A stretch of 64,000 nt of DNA from Streptomyces sp. NBC_00193 (GTDB taxonomy: Bacteria; Actinomycetota; Actinomycetes; Streptomycetales; Streptomycetaceae), in assembly GCF_026342735.1 (NCBI RefSeq), contig NZ_JAPEMM010000001.1, positions 4,836,001-4,900,000 on the forward strand, written 5' to 3'. The translations under genes were made by a program, and so were the position numbers. Under the pieces are notes generated by a model. It was not told where the DNA came from and did not search any database. It saw nothing but the letters and a program-made list of their open reading frames with translations. Positions 8,418 to 17,144 of this stretch are shown here, one piece after another. Positions within the stretch are counted from its first letter, which is position 1, and each line of letters begins with the position of its first letter.

Positions 8418-9320
8418 ATGACGAACACGCCGAAAGCGACCGCCGCCATCGTCGGCTCCGGGAACATCGGGACCGACCTGCTCTACAAGCTCCTGCGCTC
8501 CCCGCACATAGAACCCCGCTGGATGATCGGCGTGGACCCCGACAGCGAGGGCCTGGCCCGCGCCCGCCGCGCCGGACTCGAAGCCTCCCACGCGGGCGTG
8601 GACTGGCTGCTGGCCCAGGACGAGCTGCCGGACCTGGTCTTCGAGGCCACCTCCGCCTACGTGCACCGCTCCAACGCCCCGCGCTACGCCGAACTCGGCA
8701 TCAAGGCCGTCGACCTGACCCCCGCCGCCGTCGGTCCCGCGGTCGTCCCGCCCGCGAACCTGACCGCCCACCTGGACCGGGCCAACGTCAACATGATCAC
8801 CTGCGGCGGCCAGGCCACCATCCCCATGGTGTACGCCGTCTCCCGCGTGGTCCCCGTCGCCTACGCGGAGATCGTCGCATCGGTCGCCTCCGTCTCGGCC
8901 GGCCCGGGCACCCGCGCCAACATCGACGAGTTCACCCGTACCACCTCCCGGGGCATCGAGGAGATCGGCGGCGCCGCCCGCGGCAAGGCCGTCATCATCC
9001 TCAACCCCGCCGATCCACCGGTCATCATGCGCGACACCGTCTTCTGCGCGATCCCCGCCGACGCCGACCGCGAGGCCATCGCGGCCTCCGTCAAACAGGT
9101 CGCCGAGGACGTGGCCTCGTACGTACCCGGCTACCGGCTGCGCACCGAGCCGCAGTTCGACGACCCCTCCCCGCTCAACGGCGGCATGGCCCGGGTCGCG
9201 ATCTTCCTGGAGGTGGAGGGCGCCGGCGACTACCTGCCGCCCTACGCCGGAAACCTCGACATCATGACCGCCGCCGCCACCAAGGTCGGCGAGGAGTTCG
9301 CGAAGGGACTGCAGGCATGA
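8418..9320 (+). CDS. hsaG: Acylating propionaldehyde/acetaldehyde dehydrogenase HsaG
   Basis: 300 residues with the NAD loop AIVGSGNIGTDL near residue 10, and the catalytic Cys in MITCGGQATIPM. HsaG takes the aldehyde channelled from the aldolase HsaF and makes propionyl-CoA (acetyl-CoA from acetaldehyde) with NAD and CoA. It overlaps hsaF by ATGA, as expected for the physically associated aldolase-dehydrogenase pair. Confidence 0.93.
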   Translation: MTNTPKATAAIVGSGNIGTDLLYKLLRSPHIEPRWMIGVDPDSEGLARARRAGLEASHAGVDWLLAQDELPDLVFEATSAYVHRSNAPRYAELGIKAVDLTPAAVGPAVVPPANLTAHLDRANVNMITCGGQATIPMVYAVSRVVPVAYAEIVASVASVSAGPGTRANIDEFTRTTSRGIEEIGGAARGKAVIILNPADPPVIMRDTVFCAIPADADREAIAASVKQVAEDVASYVPGYRLRTEPQFDDPSPLNGGMARVAIFLEVEGAGDYLPPYAGNLDIMTAAATKVGEEFAKGLQA

Positions 9321-10354
9321 CGGACCGCCCGAGCTACTCGGCCACCCTCGACATCCGGATCACCGACTCCTCCCTGCGCGACGGCTCGCACGCCAAGCGC
9401 CACCAGTTCACGGGCGAGGACGTACGGTCGATCGTCTCCGCCCTCGACGGCGCGGGGGTCCCCGTCATCGAGGTCACGCACGGCGACGGACTCGGCGGGT
9501 CCTCCTTCAACTACGGCTTCTCCAAGACCCCCGAGCAGGAGCTCATCAAGATCGCCGCCGAGACGGCGCGCCAGGCGAAGATCGCCTTCCTGATGCTTCC
9601 GGGCCTCGGCGTGAAGGACGACATCCGCGCCGCCCACGGCAACGGCGGGCAGATCTGCCGGATCGCCACCCACTGCACCGAGGCCGACATCTCCGTCCAG
9701 CACTTCGGGCTCGCCCGCGAGATGGGCCTGGAGACCGTCGGCTTCCTGATGATGGCCCACTCCACCACCCCCGAGAACCTGGCCCGGCAGGCCCGGATCA
9801 TGGCCGACGCCGGCTGCCAGTGCGTGTACGTGGTCGACTCGGCCGGCGCCATGGTCATGGACGAGGTCACCGACCGGGTCGCGGCGCTCGTCGCCGAACT
9901 CGGCGACGACGCCCAGGTCGGCTTCCACGGCCACGAGAACCTCGGCCTGGGCGTGGGCAATTCGGTCGCCGCCGTCCGCGCCGGCGCGCTCCAGATCGAC
10001 GGCTCCACCCGGCGCCTCGGCGCGGGAGCCGGGAACACGCCCGTCGAGGCCTTCGCCGCCGTCTGCCGCAAGATGGGCATCCGCACCGGCATCGACGTCC
10101 TGAAGATCATCGACGCGGCCGAGGACGTGGTCCGCCCCGTCATGGACGACGAGTGCACCCTCGACCGCATGGCCCTGCTCATGGGCCACGCCGGCGTCTA
10201 CTCCAGCTTCCTCAAGCACGCCTACCGGCAGGCCGAGCGCTACGGGGTCTCCGGCGCGCAGATCCTCCTGCGCGCGGGCGAACGCCGCCTCGTCGGCGGC
10301 CAGGAGGACCAGCTCATCGACATCGCGCTCGAACTCGCCGCCGAAGCCCGCTAG
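9317..10354 (+). CDS. hsaF: 4-hydroxy-2-oxoacid aldolase HsaF
   Basis: 345 residues of the HMG-CoA-lyase-like (DRE-TIM) family. SLRDGSHAKRH carries the metal and base residues, and the C-terminal communication domain (YSSFLKHAYRQAERYGV) contacts the partner dehydrogenase. It splits 4-hydroxy-2-oxohexanoate into pyruvate and propanal. The real start is the ATG at 9317 that overlaps the hsaG stop; the much longer open frame upstream (from 6422) is a GC artefact. Confidence 0.94.
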   Translation: MTDRPSYSATLDIRITDSSLRDGSHAKRHQFTGEDVRSIVSALDGAGVPVIEVTHGDGLGGSSFNYGFSKTPEQELIKIAAETARQAKIAFLMLPGLGVKDDIRAAHGNGGQICRIATHCTEADISVQHFGLAREMGLETVGFLMMAHSTTPENLARQARIMADAGCQCVYVVDSAGAMVMDEVTDRVAALVAELGDDAQVGFHGHENLGLGVGNSVAAVRAGALQIDGSTRRLGAGAGNTPVEAFAAVCRKMGIRTGIDVLKIIDAAEDVVRPVMDDECTLDRMALLMGHAGVYSSFLKHAYRQAERYGVSGAQILLRAGERRLVGGQEDQLIDIALELAAEAR

Positions 10355-10407
10355 TCACCCCCCCCATCCCCGCGCAGCACACCCACAACGAAGTGGAGGG
10401 CCACCCC

Positions 10408-11547
10408 GTGACCGCAATCGAAGAAGAGCCCCGCGTCATCGAAGCCGCCGCCGTGCCCGCGAGGTTCGCCCGCGGCTGGCACTGCCTGGGACTCGCGGCC
10501 TCCTTCAAGGACGGAACCCCGCACGAGATCCAGGCCTTCGGGACCAAGCTCGTCGTCTTCCAGGGGGCCGACTCCGGCGAGCTGAGCATCCTGAACGCCT
10601 ACTGCCCCCACATGGGCGGCAACCTCGCCCACGGCACCGTCAAGGGCGACACCGTCGCCTGCCCCTTCCACGACTGGCGCTGGTCCGGGGACGGCCGCTG
10701 CGCCGCCATCCCCTACGCCCGGCGGGTCCCGCCGCGCGCCAGGACCCGCGCCTGGACCTCCCTGGAGCGCAACGGCCAGCTCTACGTCTGGCACGACCCG
10801 GAGGGCAACCCGCCGCCGCCCGAGGTCACGATCCCCGTCATCGAGGGCGTCGGCGACCCCGAGTGGAGCGACTGGAGCTGGAACTTCCTGCGCGTCGAGA
10901 ACTCCAACTGCCGCGAGATCGTCGACAACGTCGTCGACATGGCGCACTTCTACTACGTGCACTACGCCTTCCCGCACTACTTCAAGAACGTCTTCGACGG
11001 TCACGTCGCCACCCAGTACATGGAGTCCACCCCGCGCGGCGACGTGGACCTCGGCACCCTCTCCACCGGCGGCGGCCTGCGCTCGGACGCCTCGTACTAC
11101 GGTCCCTCGTACATGATCGACAAGCTGTGGAGCGACATCGGCGGCGGCGTCGAACTCGAATCGGTCCTCATCAACTGCCATTACCCGATCGACGAGAACA
11201 GCTTCATGCTCATGTACGGGACCATCGTCAAGAAGCTCCCCGGCATGAGCGACGAACAGGCCGCCGAGGCCGCCCGGCTCACCTCCGAGGGCCTCGCCGT
11301 CGGCTTCGAGCAGGACGTCGAGATCTGGAAGAACAAGACCCGCATCGACAACCCCCTCCTCACCGAGGAGGACGGCCCCGTCTACCAGCTCCGCCGCTGG
11401 TACGAGCAGTTCTACGTGGACGCCGCCGACGTCAAGGACGAGATGGTCCGCCGCTTCGAGTTCGAGATCGACACCGCCCGCGCCACCGCCGCCTGGAAGG
11501 CCGAGGTCGCCGAGAACCTCGCCCGCCGCGCGGCCGGGACCCCGTGA
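10408..11547 (+). CDS. kshA: 3-ketosteroid 9alpha-hydroxylase, Rieske oxygenase component KshA
   Basis: 379 residues from the GTG at 10408 (GGAGGG seven bases upstream). The Rieske cluster ligands are C66, H68, C85 and H88 (CPHMGGNLAHG ... CPFHDW). The mononuclear iron site lies in VDNVVDMAHFYYVHYAFPHY. KshA hydroxylates C9 of 3-ketosteroids with electrons from KshB; together with the 1,2-desaturation by KstD this opens ring B. The three genes before it are hsaEGF, and the next gene begins on its stop codon (TGATG). Confidence 0.94.
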   Translation: MTAIEEEPRVIEAAAVPARFARGWHCLGLAASFKDGTPHEIQAFGTKLVVFQGADSGELSILNAYCPHMGGNLAHGTVKGDTVACPFHDWRWSGDGRCAAIPYARRVPPRARTRAWTSLERNGQLYVWHDPEGNPPPPEVTIPVIEGVGDPEWSDWSWNFLRVENSNCREIVDNVVDMAHFYYVHYAFPHYFKNVFDGHVATQYMESTPRGDVDLGTLSTGGGLRSDASYYGPSYMIDKLWSDIGGGVELESVLINCHYPIDENSFMLMYGTIVKKLPGMSDEQAAEAARLTSEGLAVGFEQDVEIWKNKTRIDNPLLTEEDGPVYQLRRWYEQFYVDAADVKDEMVRRFEFEIDTARATAAWKAEVAENLARRAAGTP

Positions 11548-11777
11548 TGACCCCCGTCGCGTGCGGGGAGTGCGCCGCCGTGGTGCTGTGCGAGAAGTTC
11601 AGCCCCGCCCACACCCAGGTCCAGTGGACCGAGGAGGCCGGAGCGGTCTGCCCGCGCATCGCGGCCGAGGTCGCGGCGGGCCGGCCCAGCGCCCGCGTCC
11701 GCTCCTGCGAGGCCCTGCGCGCGGGCATCGAGGCCGCCGTCCTGGCGGGCCGCCTGGAGGTGCCGGCCGATGTCTGA
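11547..11777 (+). CDS. Small Cys-containing protein of unknown function between kshA and kshB
   Basis: 76 residues, ATG at 11547 sharing one base with the kshA stop, and its own end overlapping the kshB start by 8 nt, so all three are translationally linked. It begins MTPVACGECAAVVLCEKF, a Cys-x2-Cys pair with a third Cys seven residues on, then VCPRI and SCEALR. The second half is predicted helical. The Cys spacing is too irregular for a standard ferredoxin. A metal-binding or assembly role for the hydroxylase is possible but only suggested by position. I do not recognise a family. Confidence 0.7.
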   Translation: MTPVACGECAAVVLCEKFSPAHTQVQWTEEAGAVCPRIAAEVAAGRPSARVRSCEALRAGIEAAVLAGRLEVPADV

Positions 11778-12870
11778 CACCGACGCCTCTACGAAGTCCC
11801 GCGCCGCGGGGGTACGGAGCCCGGCCCCGGCTGCCGCCCCGGGCGGAGCCGGCGGCAGGCTGCCGGTCCGCGTCACGGACCGGATCCAGGAGACCCCCGA
11901 GGCGGTCTCCCTCGTGCTCGACGCGGAACTCCCGTACCGCCCGGGACAGTTCCTGACCGTCCGGGTGCCCTCGCCGGGCGGGGCGGGCGCCGAGGCCCGC
12001 TGCTACTCCCTGGCCGGCTCCCCGCACGCGGGGGACCCGCTGCGCATCACCGTCAAACGGGTCCCCGGCGGCGTCGGCTCCGGCTGGCTGTGCCAGGACG
12101 TGCGCATCGGCGACGAGCTGGAGATCCTGCCCCCCGCCGGCACCTTCACCCCGCCCGACCTGGACCAGGACCTGCTGCTGGTGGCGGGGGGCAGCGGGAT
12201 CACCCCGGTGCTGTCGATCGCGAAGTCGGCGCTCCTGGCCGGCCGGGGCCACGTCGCGCTCGTGTACGCCAACCGCGACCCCGGCTCGGTGATCTTCCGC
12301 GACGAGCTGTGGGGGCTCGCCGAGGAACACCCCGGGCGGCTCACCGTCGTGCACTGGCTGGAAACCCTCCAGGGACTGCCGACCGCCCCGCAGCTGGGCC
12401 CGCTCGTGGCCCCGTACGCGAACCGCGAGACCTACCTGTGCGGACCCGCTCCGCTGATGGACGCGGCGGAGACGGCGATTCGCTCCGCGGGCGGACGGGG
12501 GCGGGCGATCCACCGCGAGCGGTACTTCTCCCTCAGCGGGGACGTCTTCGCCCCGGCGGGGGCGAACCCGGGGGAGGCGGCCCCGGACCCGGGCGGCGCG
12601 ACCGCCGAGGTGGAGTTCGAGGGGGTCTGGCACACCGTCGGCTGGGGACGGCAGACCCCACTGCTGACCGCGCTGCTCGCCGCGGGCGTCCCCGCCCCGT
12701 ACTCCTGCCGGGAAGGCGCGTGCAGCGCCTGCTGCTGCCGGGTGCTGGAGGGCGAGGTCAAGATGGTCCGCAACGAGGTCCTGGCCCCCGAGGACCTGGC
12801 CGAGGGCTACGTCCTGGCCTGCCAGGCCCTGCCGCTCGGCGACCGCATCCGCATCAGCTACGACGGCTGA
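11770..12870 (+). CDS. kshB: 3-ketosteroid 9alpha-hydroxylase reductase KshB
   Basis: 366 residues: an N-terminal FAD domain (residues about 35-130, RxYSL-type CYSLAGSP), a NAD domain (LLVAGGSGITPVLSI) and a C-terminal plant-type 2Fe-2S domain with CREGACSACCCRV and the fourth Cys in VLACQALP. It passes electrons from NADH to KshA. The first 30 residues are Ala/Pro-rich and poorly conserved. The CCC in the cluster motif is unusual but keeps the C-x4-C-x2-C spacing. Confidence 0.92.
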   Translation: MSDTDASTKSRAAGVRSPAPAAAPGGAGGRLPVRVTDRIQETPEAVSLVLDAELPYRPGQFLTVRVPSPGGAGAEARCYSLAGSPHAGDPLRITVKRVPGGVGSGWLCQDVRIGDELEILPPAGTFTPPDLDQDLLLVAGGSGITPVLSIAKSALLAGRGHVALVYANRDPGSVIFRDELWGLAEEHPGRLTVVHWLETLQGLPTAPQLGPLVAPYANRETYLCGPAPLMDAAETAIRSAGGRGRAIHRERYFSLSGDVFAPAGANPGEAAPDPGGATAEVEFEGVWHTVGWGRQTPLLTALLAAGVPAPYSCREGACSACCCRVLEGEVKMVRNEVLAPEDLAEGYVLACQALPLGDRIRISYDG

Positions 12871-12886
12871 ACGCCGCCGACGACCG

Positions 12887-12919
12887 CGGGCCCGGCCCCC
12901 TGGCGAGGGGTCGGGCCCG
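12887..12919. terminator. Hairpin between convergent kshB and the IclR gene
   Basis: CGGGCCCGGCCCC pairs with GGGGTCGGGCCCG (one G-T step) across a 7-nt loop. A further ACGAC/GTCGT pair lies outside (12880-12926). It lies between the two convergent stops and probably ends transcription from both sides. Confidence 0.7.
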
Positions 12920-12955
12920 TAGTCGTTCACTCGTGCGTTGGGATACCACTACCCA

Positions 12956-13837
12956 CTACATCCACTCGCTGAACCGCAGCCACCCCATCATGTTGTCCAG
13001 CGCCTGCGCCGAGACCGCCGGCTCCAGGTCCCGCGCCGGCGCGGCAGCCGCCCGCCCCGGCCGGCCCGGCCCGTACAGCTCCCGCCATACCGACCGCGCG
13101 CAGGCCAGTACCGCCGGCGCCAGGCGGGCCGTCTCCCGGTCGCCCCGGCAGGAGGACACCGACACGGCGGCCACGGCCCGCCCGGCGCCCCGCAGCGGAG
13201 CGGCCACGCAGGAGATGCCCCGGAAGCTCTCCTCCCGGTCGTACGCCACCCCGCGCTCGCGGACAGCCGCCAGCTCCGAACGCAGCGCCAGCGGCCGGAT
13301 CAGGGTGCGCGCGGTGCGCGGGCGCAGCCCCTGCGCGAGGACGTGCTCCACCGCGGCGGGATCGCTGAACGCGAGGATCGCCTTCCCGGCGGCCGTGCAG
13401 TACGCCGGCATCCTGCCGCCGACCCGCGAGGGCACCGTGGTGGCCTCCGAGCCGCCGATCCGCTCCAGGCACACCACCTCGGCCCCGTCGAGCACCGACA
13501 GGTGCACGACCCGGCCCGTCTGCTCGTGCAGCGCGTGCAGCAGCGGCAGCGCGGCCCGGCGCAGCCGGTTGTGGTGGGAGGCGAGCGCGCCCAGCTCCAG
13601 CATGCGCATGCCCATGCGGTAGTCCCGGCCCTCGCGGTCCAGCCAGCGCAACTGCACCAGCTGGTCGAGGATCCGGTGGGCGGAAGAACGTGGGATTCCG
13701 GAGCGGCGCACGACCTCGGTGAGCGACAGCCGCGGCTGTGGACCTTCGAAGGCACCCAGCACTTTCGCGGCCTTCTCCAGCAGCGAAAGCGGTGCGAGCT
13801 CGGTCTCCGCGACCTGCTCCATGAACTGGTCAAGCAC
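12956..13837 (-). CDS. IclR-family transcription regulator of the steroid locus
   Basis: 293 residues from the GTG at 13837 (GGGGG about ten bases upstream). It has an N-terminal winged helix (residues about 18-80, with SLTEVVRRSGIPRSSAHRILDQL as recognition region) and a C-terminal GAF-like effector domain (GGRMPAYCTAAGKAILAF; the Cys-Thr-Ala-x-Gly-Lys element is typical of the family). It is divergent from hsaA. It probably controls the hsa/ksh/kstD operons and itself in response to a steroid intermediate; the effector is unknown. In mycobacteria these genes answer to TetR proteins (KstR) instead. Confidence 0.85.
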   Translation of the reverse strand: MLDQFMEQVAETELAPLSLLEKAAKVLGAFEGPQPRLSLTEVVRRSGIPRSSAHRILDQLVQLRWLDREGRDYRMGMRMLELGALASHHNRLRRAALPLLHALHEQTGRVVHLSVLDGAEVVCLERIGGSEATTVPSRVGGRMPAYCTAAGKAILAFSDPAAVEHVLAQGLRPRTARTLIRPLALRSELAAVRERGVAYDREESFRGISCVAAPLRGAGRAVAAVSVSSCRGDRETARLAPAVLACARSVWRELYGPGRPGRAAAAPARDLEPAVSAQALDNMMGWLRFSEWM

Positions 13838-13976
13838 GACAAAACCCCCTGCGTGAGGCGTTGGGGCGACCCTGCCACGCGCCCCCGACCGGAGGGAAGC
13901 ACCCGGAGGTGTCTATTTCATTCAGTAATACTTCAAGTAGTCGTTCCGAGGAGTTCCGGGGGAGTTCCGAAGAGCT

Positions 13977-14014
13977 CGGACGAGCTTCCCGCTCAGCGGG
14001 AACAGCTCGTTCCG
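13977..14014. promoter_or_regulatory. Dyad in the iclR-hsaA gap: candidate IclR operator
   Basis: The core TTCCCGC-TCA-GCGGGAA (13986-14002) is a perfect 17-bp palindrome, flanked by CGGACGAGC and GCTCGTTCCG that extend the dyad with one bulge. Upstream, GTTCCG recurs at 13943, 13953 and 13964. The core matches the hsaE promoter palindrome at 7518-7536. Confidence 0.6.
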
Positions 14015-14091
14015 CGCCCGGAGCACCCGGCGTACGTTCCTCGCCATCGATCCCGAACACCCGAAGATCCTTGATCTGAGAAGGGGACACC

Positions 14092-15261
14092 ATGAGTGAC
14101 GAAGAGGTCCTCGCAGCGGTCCGCGCCCTCGCCCCCGCCCTCCGCGAGCGCAGCGCAGAGGCCGAAAGCCTGCGCAAGGTCCCCGAGGCGAGCATCAAGG
14201 AACTCGCCGCCACCGGCTTCTTCCGGCTGCTCCAGCCCAAGGCCCACGGCGGGTACGCCGCCGACCCCGCCCTCTTCTACGCCGCCGTCAAGGAGATAGC
14301 CAAGGCCTGCGGCTCCACCGGCTGGGTCGCCTCCGTCGTCGGCGTCCACCCCTGGCACGTCGCCCTCTACGACCCCCGCGCCCAGGAAGAGGTCTGGGGC
14401 CAGGACCGCGACACGCGCATCTGCTCCTCCTACGCCCCCACCGGCAAGGTCACCCCGGTCGACGGAGGCTTCACCCTCAGCGGCCGCTGGCACTTCTCCT
14501 CCGGCTGCGACCACACCGACTGGGCCCTGCTCGGTGGACTGGTCGCCGACGCCGAAGGCCGCCCCGTCGACATGCGGACCTTCCTGATCCCGCGGTCCCA
14601 GTACCGCATCGACGAGGTCTGGGACACCGTCGGCCTGCGCGGCTCCGGCTCCAACGACATCGTCGTCGAAGAGGTGTTCGTCCCCGAACATCGCGCCCTC
14701 AGCTTCGGCCCCGTCACCGCCCTCCAGGTCCCCGGCCACCGCCTCAACCCCGAGCCGCTCTACCGGCTCCCCTACGCCTCCGTCTTCACCACCACCATCT
14801 CCACCCCCATCGTCGGCATCGCCGAAGGCGCCTACGAGGACTACGTCGCCGCGACCCGCGAACGCTTCCGCATCTCCTACGGCCAGCAGGTCGCCGAGGA
14901 CCCCTTCGCCCAGGTCCGCATCGCCCGCGCCGCCAGCGACATCGACGCCTCCTGGCTCCAGCTCCAGCGCAACGTCTCCGAGCTCTACGCCCTCGCCGAA
15001 CGCGGCGAGGAACTCCCCACACCGCTGCGCACCCGGGCCCGCCGCGACCAGGTGCTCGCCACCGAGCGCTGCGTCGCCGCCGTCGACCTCCTCATGGAGA
15101 ACGCGGGCGGCAGCGCCATGCGCACCGGCCCCAACCCCGTCCAGCGCGCCTGGCGCGACGTCCACACCGGCCGCGGCCACGCCGCCAACGACCCGGAGCG
15201 GGCCCTGGTCCTGTTCGGACAGGGCGCCCTCGGCCTCGACATCCAGGACACGATGCTGTGA
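14092..15261 (+). CDS. hsaA: 3-HSA hydroxylase, oxygenase component HsaA
   Basis: 389 residues of the acyl-CoA-dehydrogenase-fold flavin monooxygenases. Typical blocks are FRLLQPKAHGGY, TGWVASVVGVHPWH, SGRWHFSSGCDHTDW, the GLRGSGSNDI flavin loop and the end GQGALGLDIQD. It uses reduced flavin from HsaB to hydroxylate 3-HSA to the catechol 3,4-DHSA. The ATG at 14092 follows AAGGGG. First gene of hsaA-hsaD-hsaC-hsaB-kstD. Confidence 0.93.
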   Translation: MSDEEVLAAVRALAPALRERSAEAESLRKVPEASIKELAATGFFRLLQPKAHGGYAADPALFYAAVKEIAKACGSTGWVASVVGVHPWHVALYDPRAQEEVWGQDRDTRICSSYAPTGKVTPVDGGFTLSGRWHFSSGCDHTDWALLGGLVADAEGRPVDMRTFLIPRSQYRIDEVWDTVGLRGSGSNDIVVEEVFVPEHRALSFGPVTALQVPGHRLNPEPLYRLPYASVFTTTISTPIVGIAEGAYEDYVAATRERFRISYGQQVAEDPFAQVRIARAASDIDASWLQLQRNVSELYALAERGEELPTPLRTRARRDQVLATERCVAAVDLLMENAGGSAMRTGPNPVQRAWRDVHTGRGHAANDPERALVLFGQGALGLDIQDTML

Positions 15262-16136
15262 GCGCGCAGGGCCTGACGTACGAGAACACCTCCCGCACCG
15301 CCAAGGCCGGCGGGATGACCCTGCACTACCACGAGGCCGGCCCGGCCGACGGGCCCGGCGGATCCGGCGCCCCCGTCGTGATCATGCTGCACGGCGGCGG
15401 GCCCGGCGCCTCCGGCTGGTCCAACTTCGGCGGCAACCTGCCCCACTTCGCCGCACGCTTCCGCACCCTGCTCGTCGACCAGCCCTGCTACGGCCGCTCC
15501 GACAAGCCGGAACCCGACCGCGACTACTTCGGCTTCAGCGCGAACGCCGTCATCGCCCTCATGGACGAACTCGGCATCGAGCGGGCGCACTTCATCGGCA
15601 ACTCCCTCGGCGGAGGCACCGCCACCCGGCTCGTCCTGGACCACCCCGGACGCGTGGACAAGCTCCTGCTCATGGGCCCCGGCGGGATCTCGCTCAACCT
15701 CTTCTCCGCCGACCCCACCGAAGGCATCAAGCGGCTCTTCGAGTTCAGCCTCGCCCCCGAGCCCACCCGCGAGCAGATGCGGACCTTCCTCACCACCCTC
15801 GCCCACGACCCGGCGATCGTCACCGACGCCCTCGTCGAGGAGCGCTACGCCCAGGCCACCGACCCCGAAGCCAGGCTCGGAAACGCCCGCATGGGCGCCT
15901 CCTTCGCCAAGTGGCCCGAGGCCGCCATGCTCTGGCGCGAAGCGCACCGCATCAGCCGCCCGGTCCTGTTGACCTGGGGCCGCGAGGACCGCGTCAACCC
16001 GGTCGACGGCGCCTTCCTCGCGCTGAAGACCATCCCCGACGCCCGTCTGCACGTCTTCCCGCACTGCGGGCACTGGGCGCAGACCGAGGCCGCCGACGAG
16101 TTCAACCGCCTCGCCACCGACTTCTTCCTGCACTGA
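15258..16136 (+). CDS. hsaD: 4,9-DSHA hydrolase HsaD (meta-cleavage product hydrolase)
   Basis: 292-residue alpha/beta hydrolase; the GTG start overlaps the hsaA stop by 4 nt. Catalytic triad by motif: S116 in GNSLGG, D244 in WGREDRVNP, H272 in HCGHW. HGGGPGASGW forms the oxyanion region. It splits the ring-A meta-cleavage product into 2-hydroxyhexadienoate (to HsaE) and the propionate-bearing bicyclic acid HIP/DOHNAA (to the ipd genes). Confidence 0.94.
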   Translation: MSAQGLTYENTSRTAKAGGMTLHYHEAGPADGPGGSGAPVVIMLHGGGPGASGWSNFGGNLPHFAARFRTLLVDQPCYGRSDKPEPDRDYFGFSANAVIALMDELGIERAHFIGNSLGGGTATRLVLDHPGRVDKLLLMGPGGISLNLFSADPTEGIKRLFEFSLAPEPTREQMRTFLTTLAHDPAIVTDALVEERYAQATDPEARLGNARMGASFAKWPEAAMLWREAHRISRPVLLTWGREDRVNPVDGAFLALKTIPDARLHVFPHCGHWAQTEAADEFNRLATDFFLH

Positions 16137-16140
16137 ATCC

Positions 16141-16224
16141 GCATCGATTCCGGCATCGATCCCGGCACTGATCCGCGCATCGATCCCGGCATCGATCCCC
16201 GCACTGATCCCGCACCGATCCCCC
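16141..16224. repeat. Seven 12-bp tandem repeats between hsaD and hsaC
   Basis: Imperfect units of GCATCGATCCCG type run without gaps. The first six follow the order A-A-B-A-A-B (B = GCACTGATCCSS), so 16141-16176 and 16177-16212 are two 36-bp copies with four differences. The array ends just before the GAGGAG ribosome site of hsaC (16226-16231). Confidence 0.85.
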
Positions 16225-16238
16225 CGAGGAGTTCCCGC

Positions 16239-17144
16239 ATGGACATCCGCGCACTCGGCTACCTCCGCATCGAAACCGCCGACCTCGCCGCCTGGCGCAC
16301 CTACGTCCTCGACATCCTCGGCATGGCCGAAGCCGCAGGCACCACGGACACCCTGCTGGGCGTCCGCATCGACGACCGCACGCACCGCTTCCAGTTCGTC
16401 GCCGGCGCCCAGGACCGGCTGCTCGCCGCGGGCTTCGAGGTAGCGGGCGCCCGCGCTCTCGAAGACGCCGCCGCCGAGCTGGAGAGCGCCGGTCACCCCG
16501 TCAAGCAGGCGGACGCCGAGACCCTCGCCGACCGCCGCGTCCAGGGCCTCATCCACTGCGAGGACCCCAGCGGCAACCCCCTGGAGATCTACTGGGGCCA
16601 GGCCCAGGACCACACCCCGCTCGCAGCCCGGTACGGCAACCGGTTCGTCACCGGCGGCCGCGAAGGGAGCCTCGGCCTCGGCCACGTCGTCCTGCCCGCC
16701 GCCGACACCGAGGCCACCCTCGACTTCTACGAGAACCTCCTCGGCTTCCAGCTGCGCGACTCGATGCGGCTGCCCCCGGTCGCCGTCCCCACCGGCAAGC
16801 CCGGCCAGGACTTCTACTGGATGCACTTCCTCAGCCCCAACCGCCGCCACCACAGCCTCGGGCTCTACCCCGGCGCGCTGCCGCCCGGCATCGTGCACTT
16901 CATGGTCGAGCTGGAGACCCTCGACGACGTCGGCTACTGCCTCGACCGCATGAACAAGGCGGGCATCCCCATCGCCTCCACCCTCGGCCGGCACTCCAAC
17001 GACCACATGGTCTCCTTCTACGCCCAGGCCCCCGGCGGCTTCCAGGTCGAGTACGGCTGGGACGGCCTGCTCGTCGACCCCGCCACCTGGACCGCGAAGG
17101 AGATCACCGCGGACAGCTTCTGGGGCCACCAGTGGAACGGCTGA
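16239..17144 (+). CDS. hsaC: Extradiol ring-cleavage dioxygenase HsaC
   Basis: 301 residues, two VOC modules. Fe(II) ligands by position are H149 (GLGHVV), H220 (GIVHFMVE) and E271 (FQVEYGWDG). HsaC cleaves 3,4-DHSA next to the catechol hydroxyls to give 4,9-DSHA. The start is fixed by GAGGAG eight bases before the ATG. The last 13 bases overlap hsaB. Confidence 0.94.
   Translation: MDIRALGYLRIETADLAAWRTYVLDILGMAEAAGTTDTLLGVRIDDRTHRFQFVAGAQDRLLAAGFEVAGARALEDAAAELESAGHPVKQADAETLADRRVQGLIHCEDPSGNPLEIYWGQAQDHTPLAARYGNRFVTGGREGSLGLGHVVLPAADTEATLDFYENLLGFQLRDSMRLPPVAVPTGKPGQDFYWMHFLSPNRRHHSLGLYPGALPPGIVHFMVELETLDDVGYCLDRMNKAGIPIASTLGRHSNDHMVSFYAQAPGGFQVEYGWDGLLVDPATWTAKEITADSFWGHQWNG

Noticed and set aside
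6422..10354. A 1310-codon open frame on the plus strand
   Set aside because: Its first 965 codons are Arg/Gly/Pro-rich noise running across two real genes in another frame and an opposite-strand gene. Only the end (from 9317) is real, as hsaF.
16141..16224. Coding repeat peptide (SMPGSMRGSVPGSM) on the minus strand
   Set aside because: The frame has no start site or neighbours on that strand; the array is better seen as non-coding repeats inside the hsa operon.
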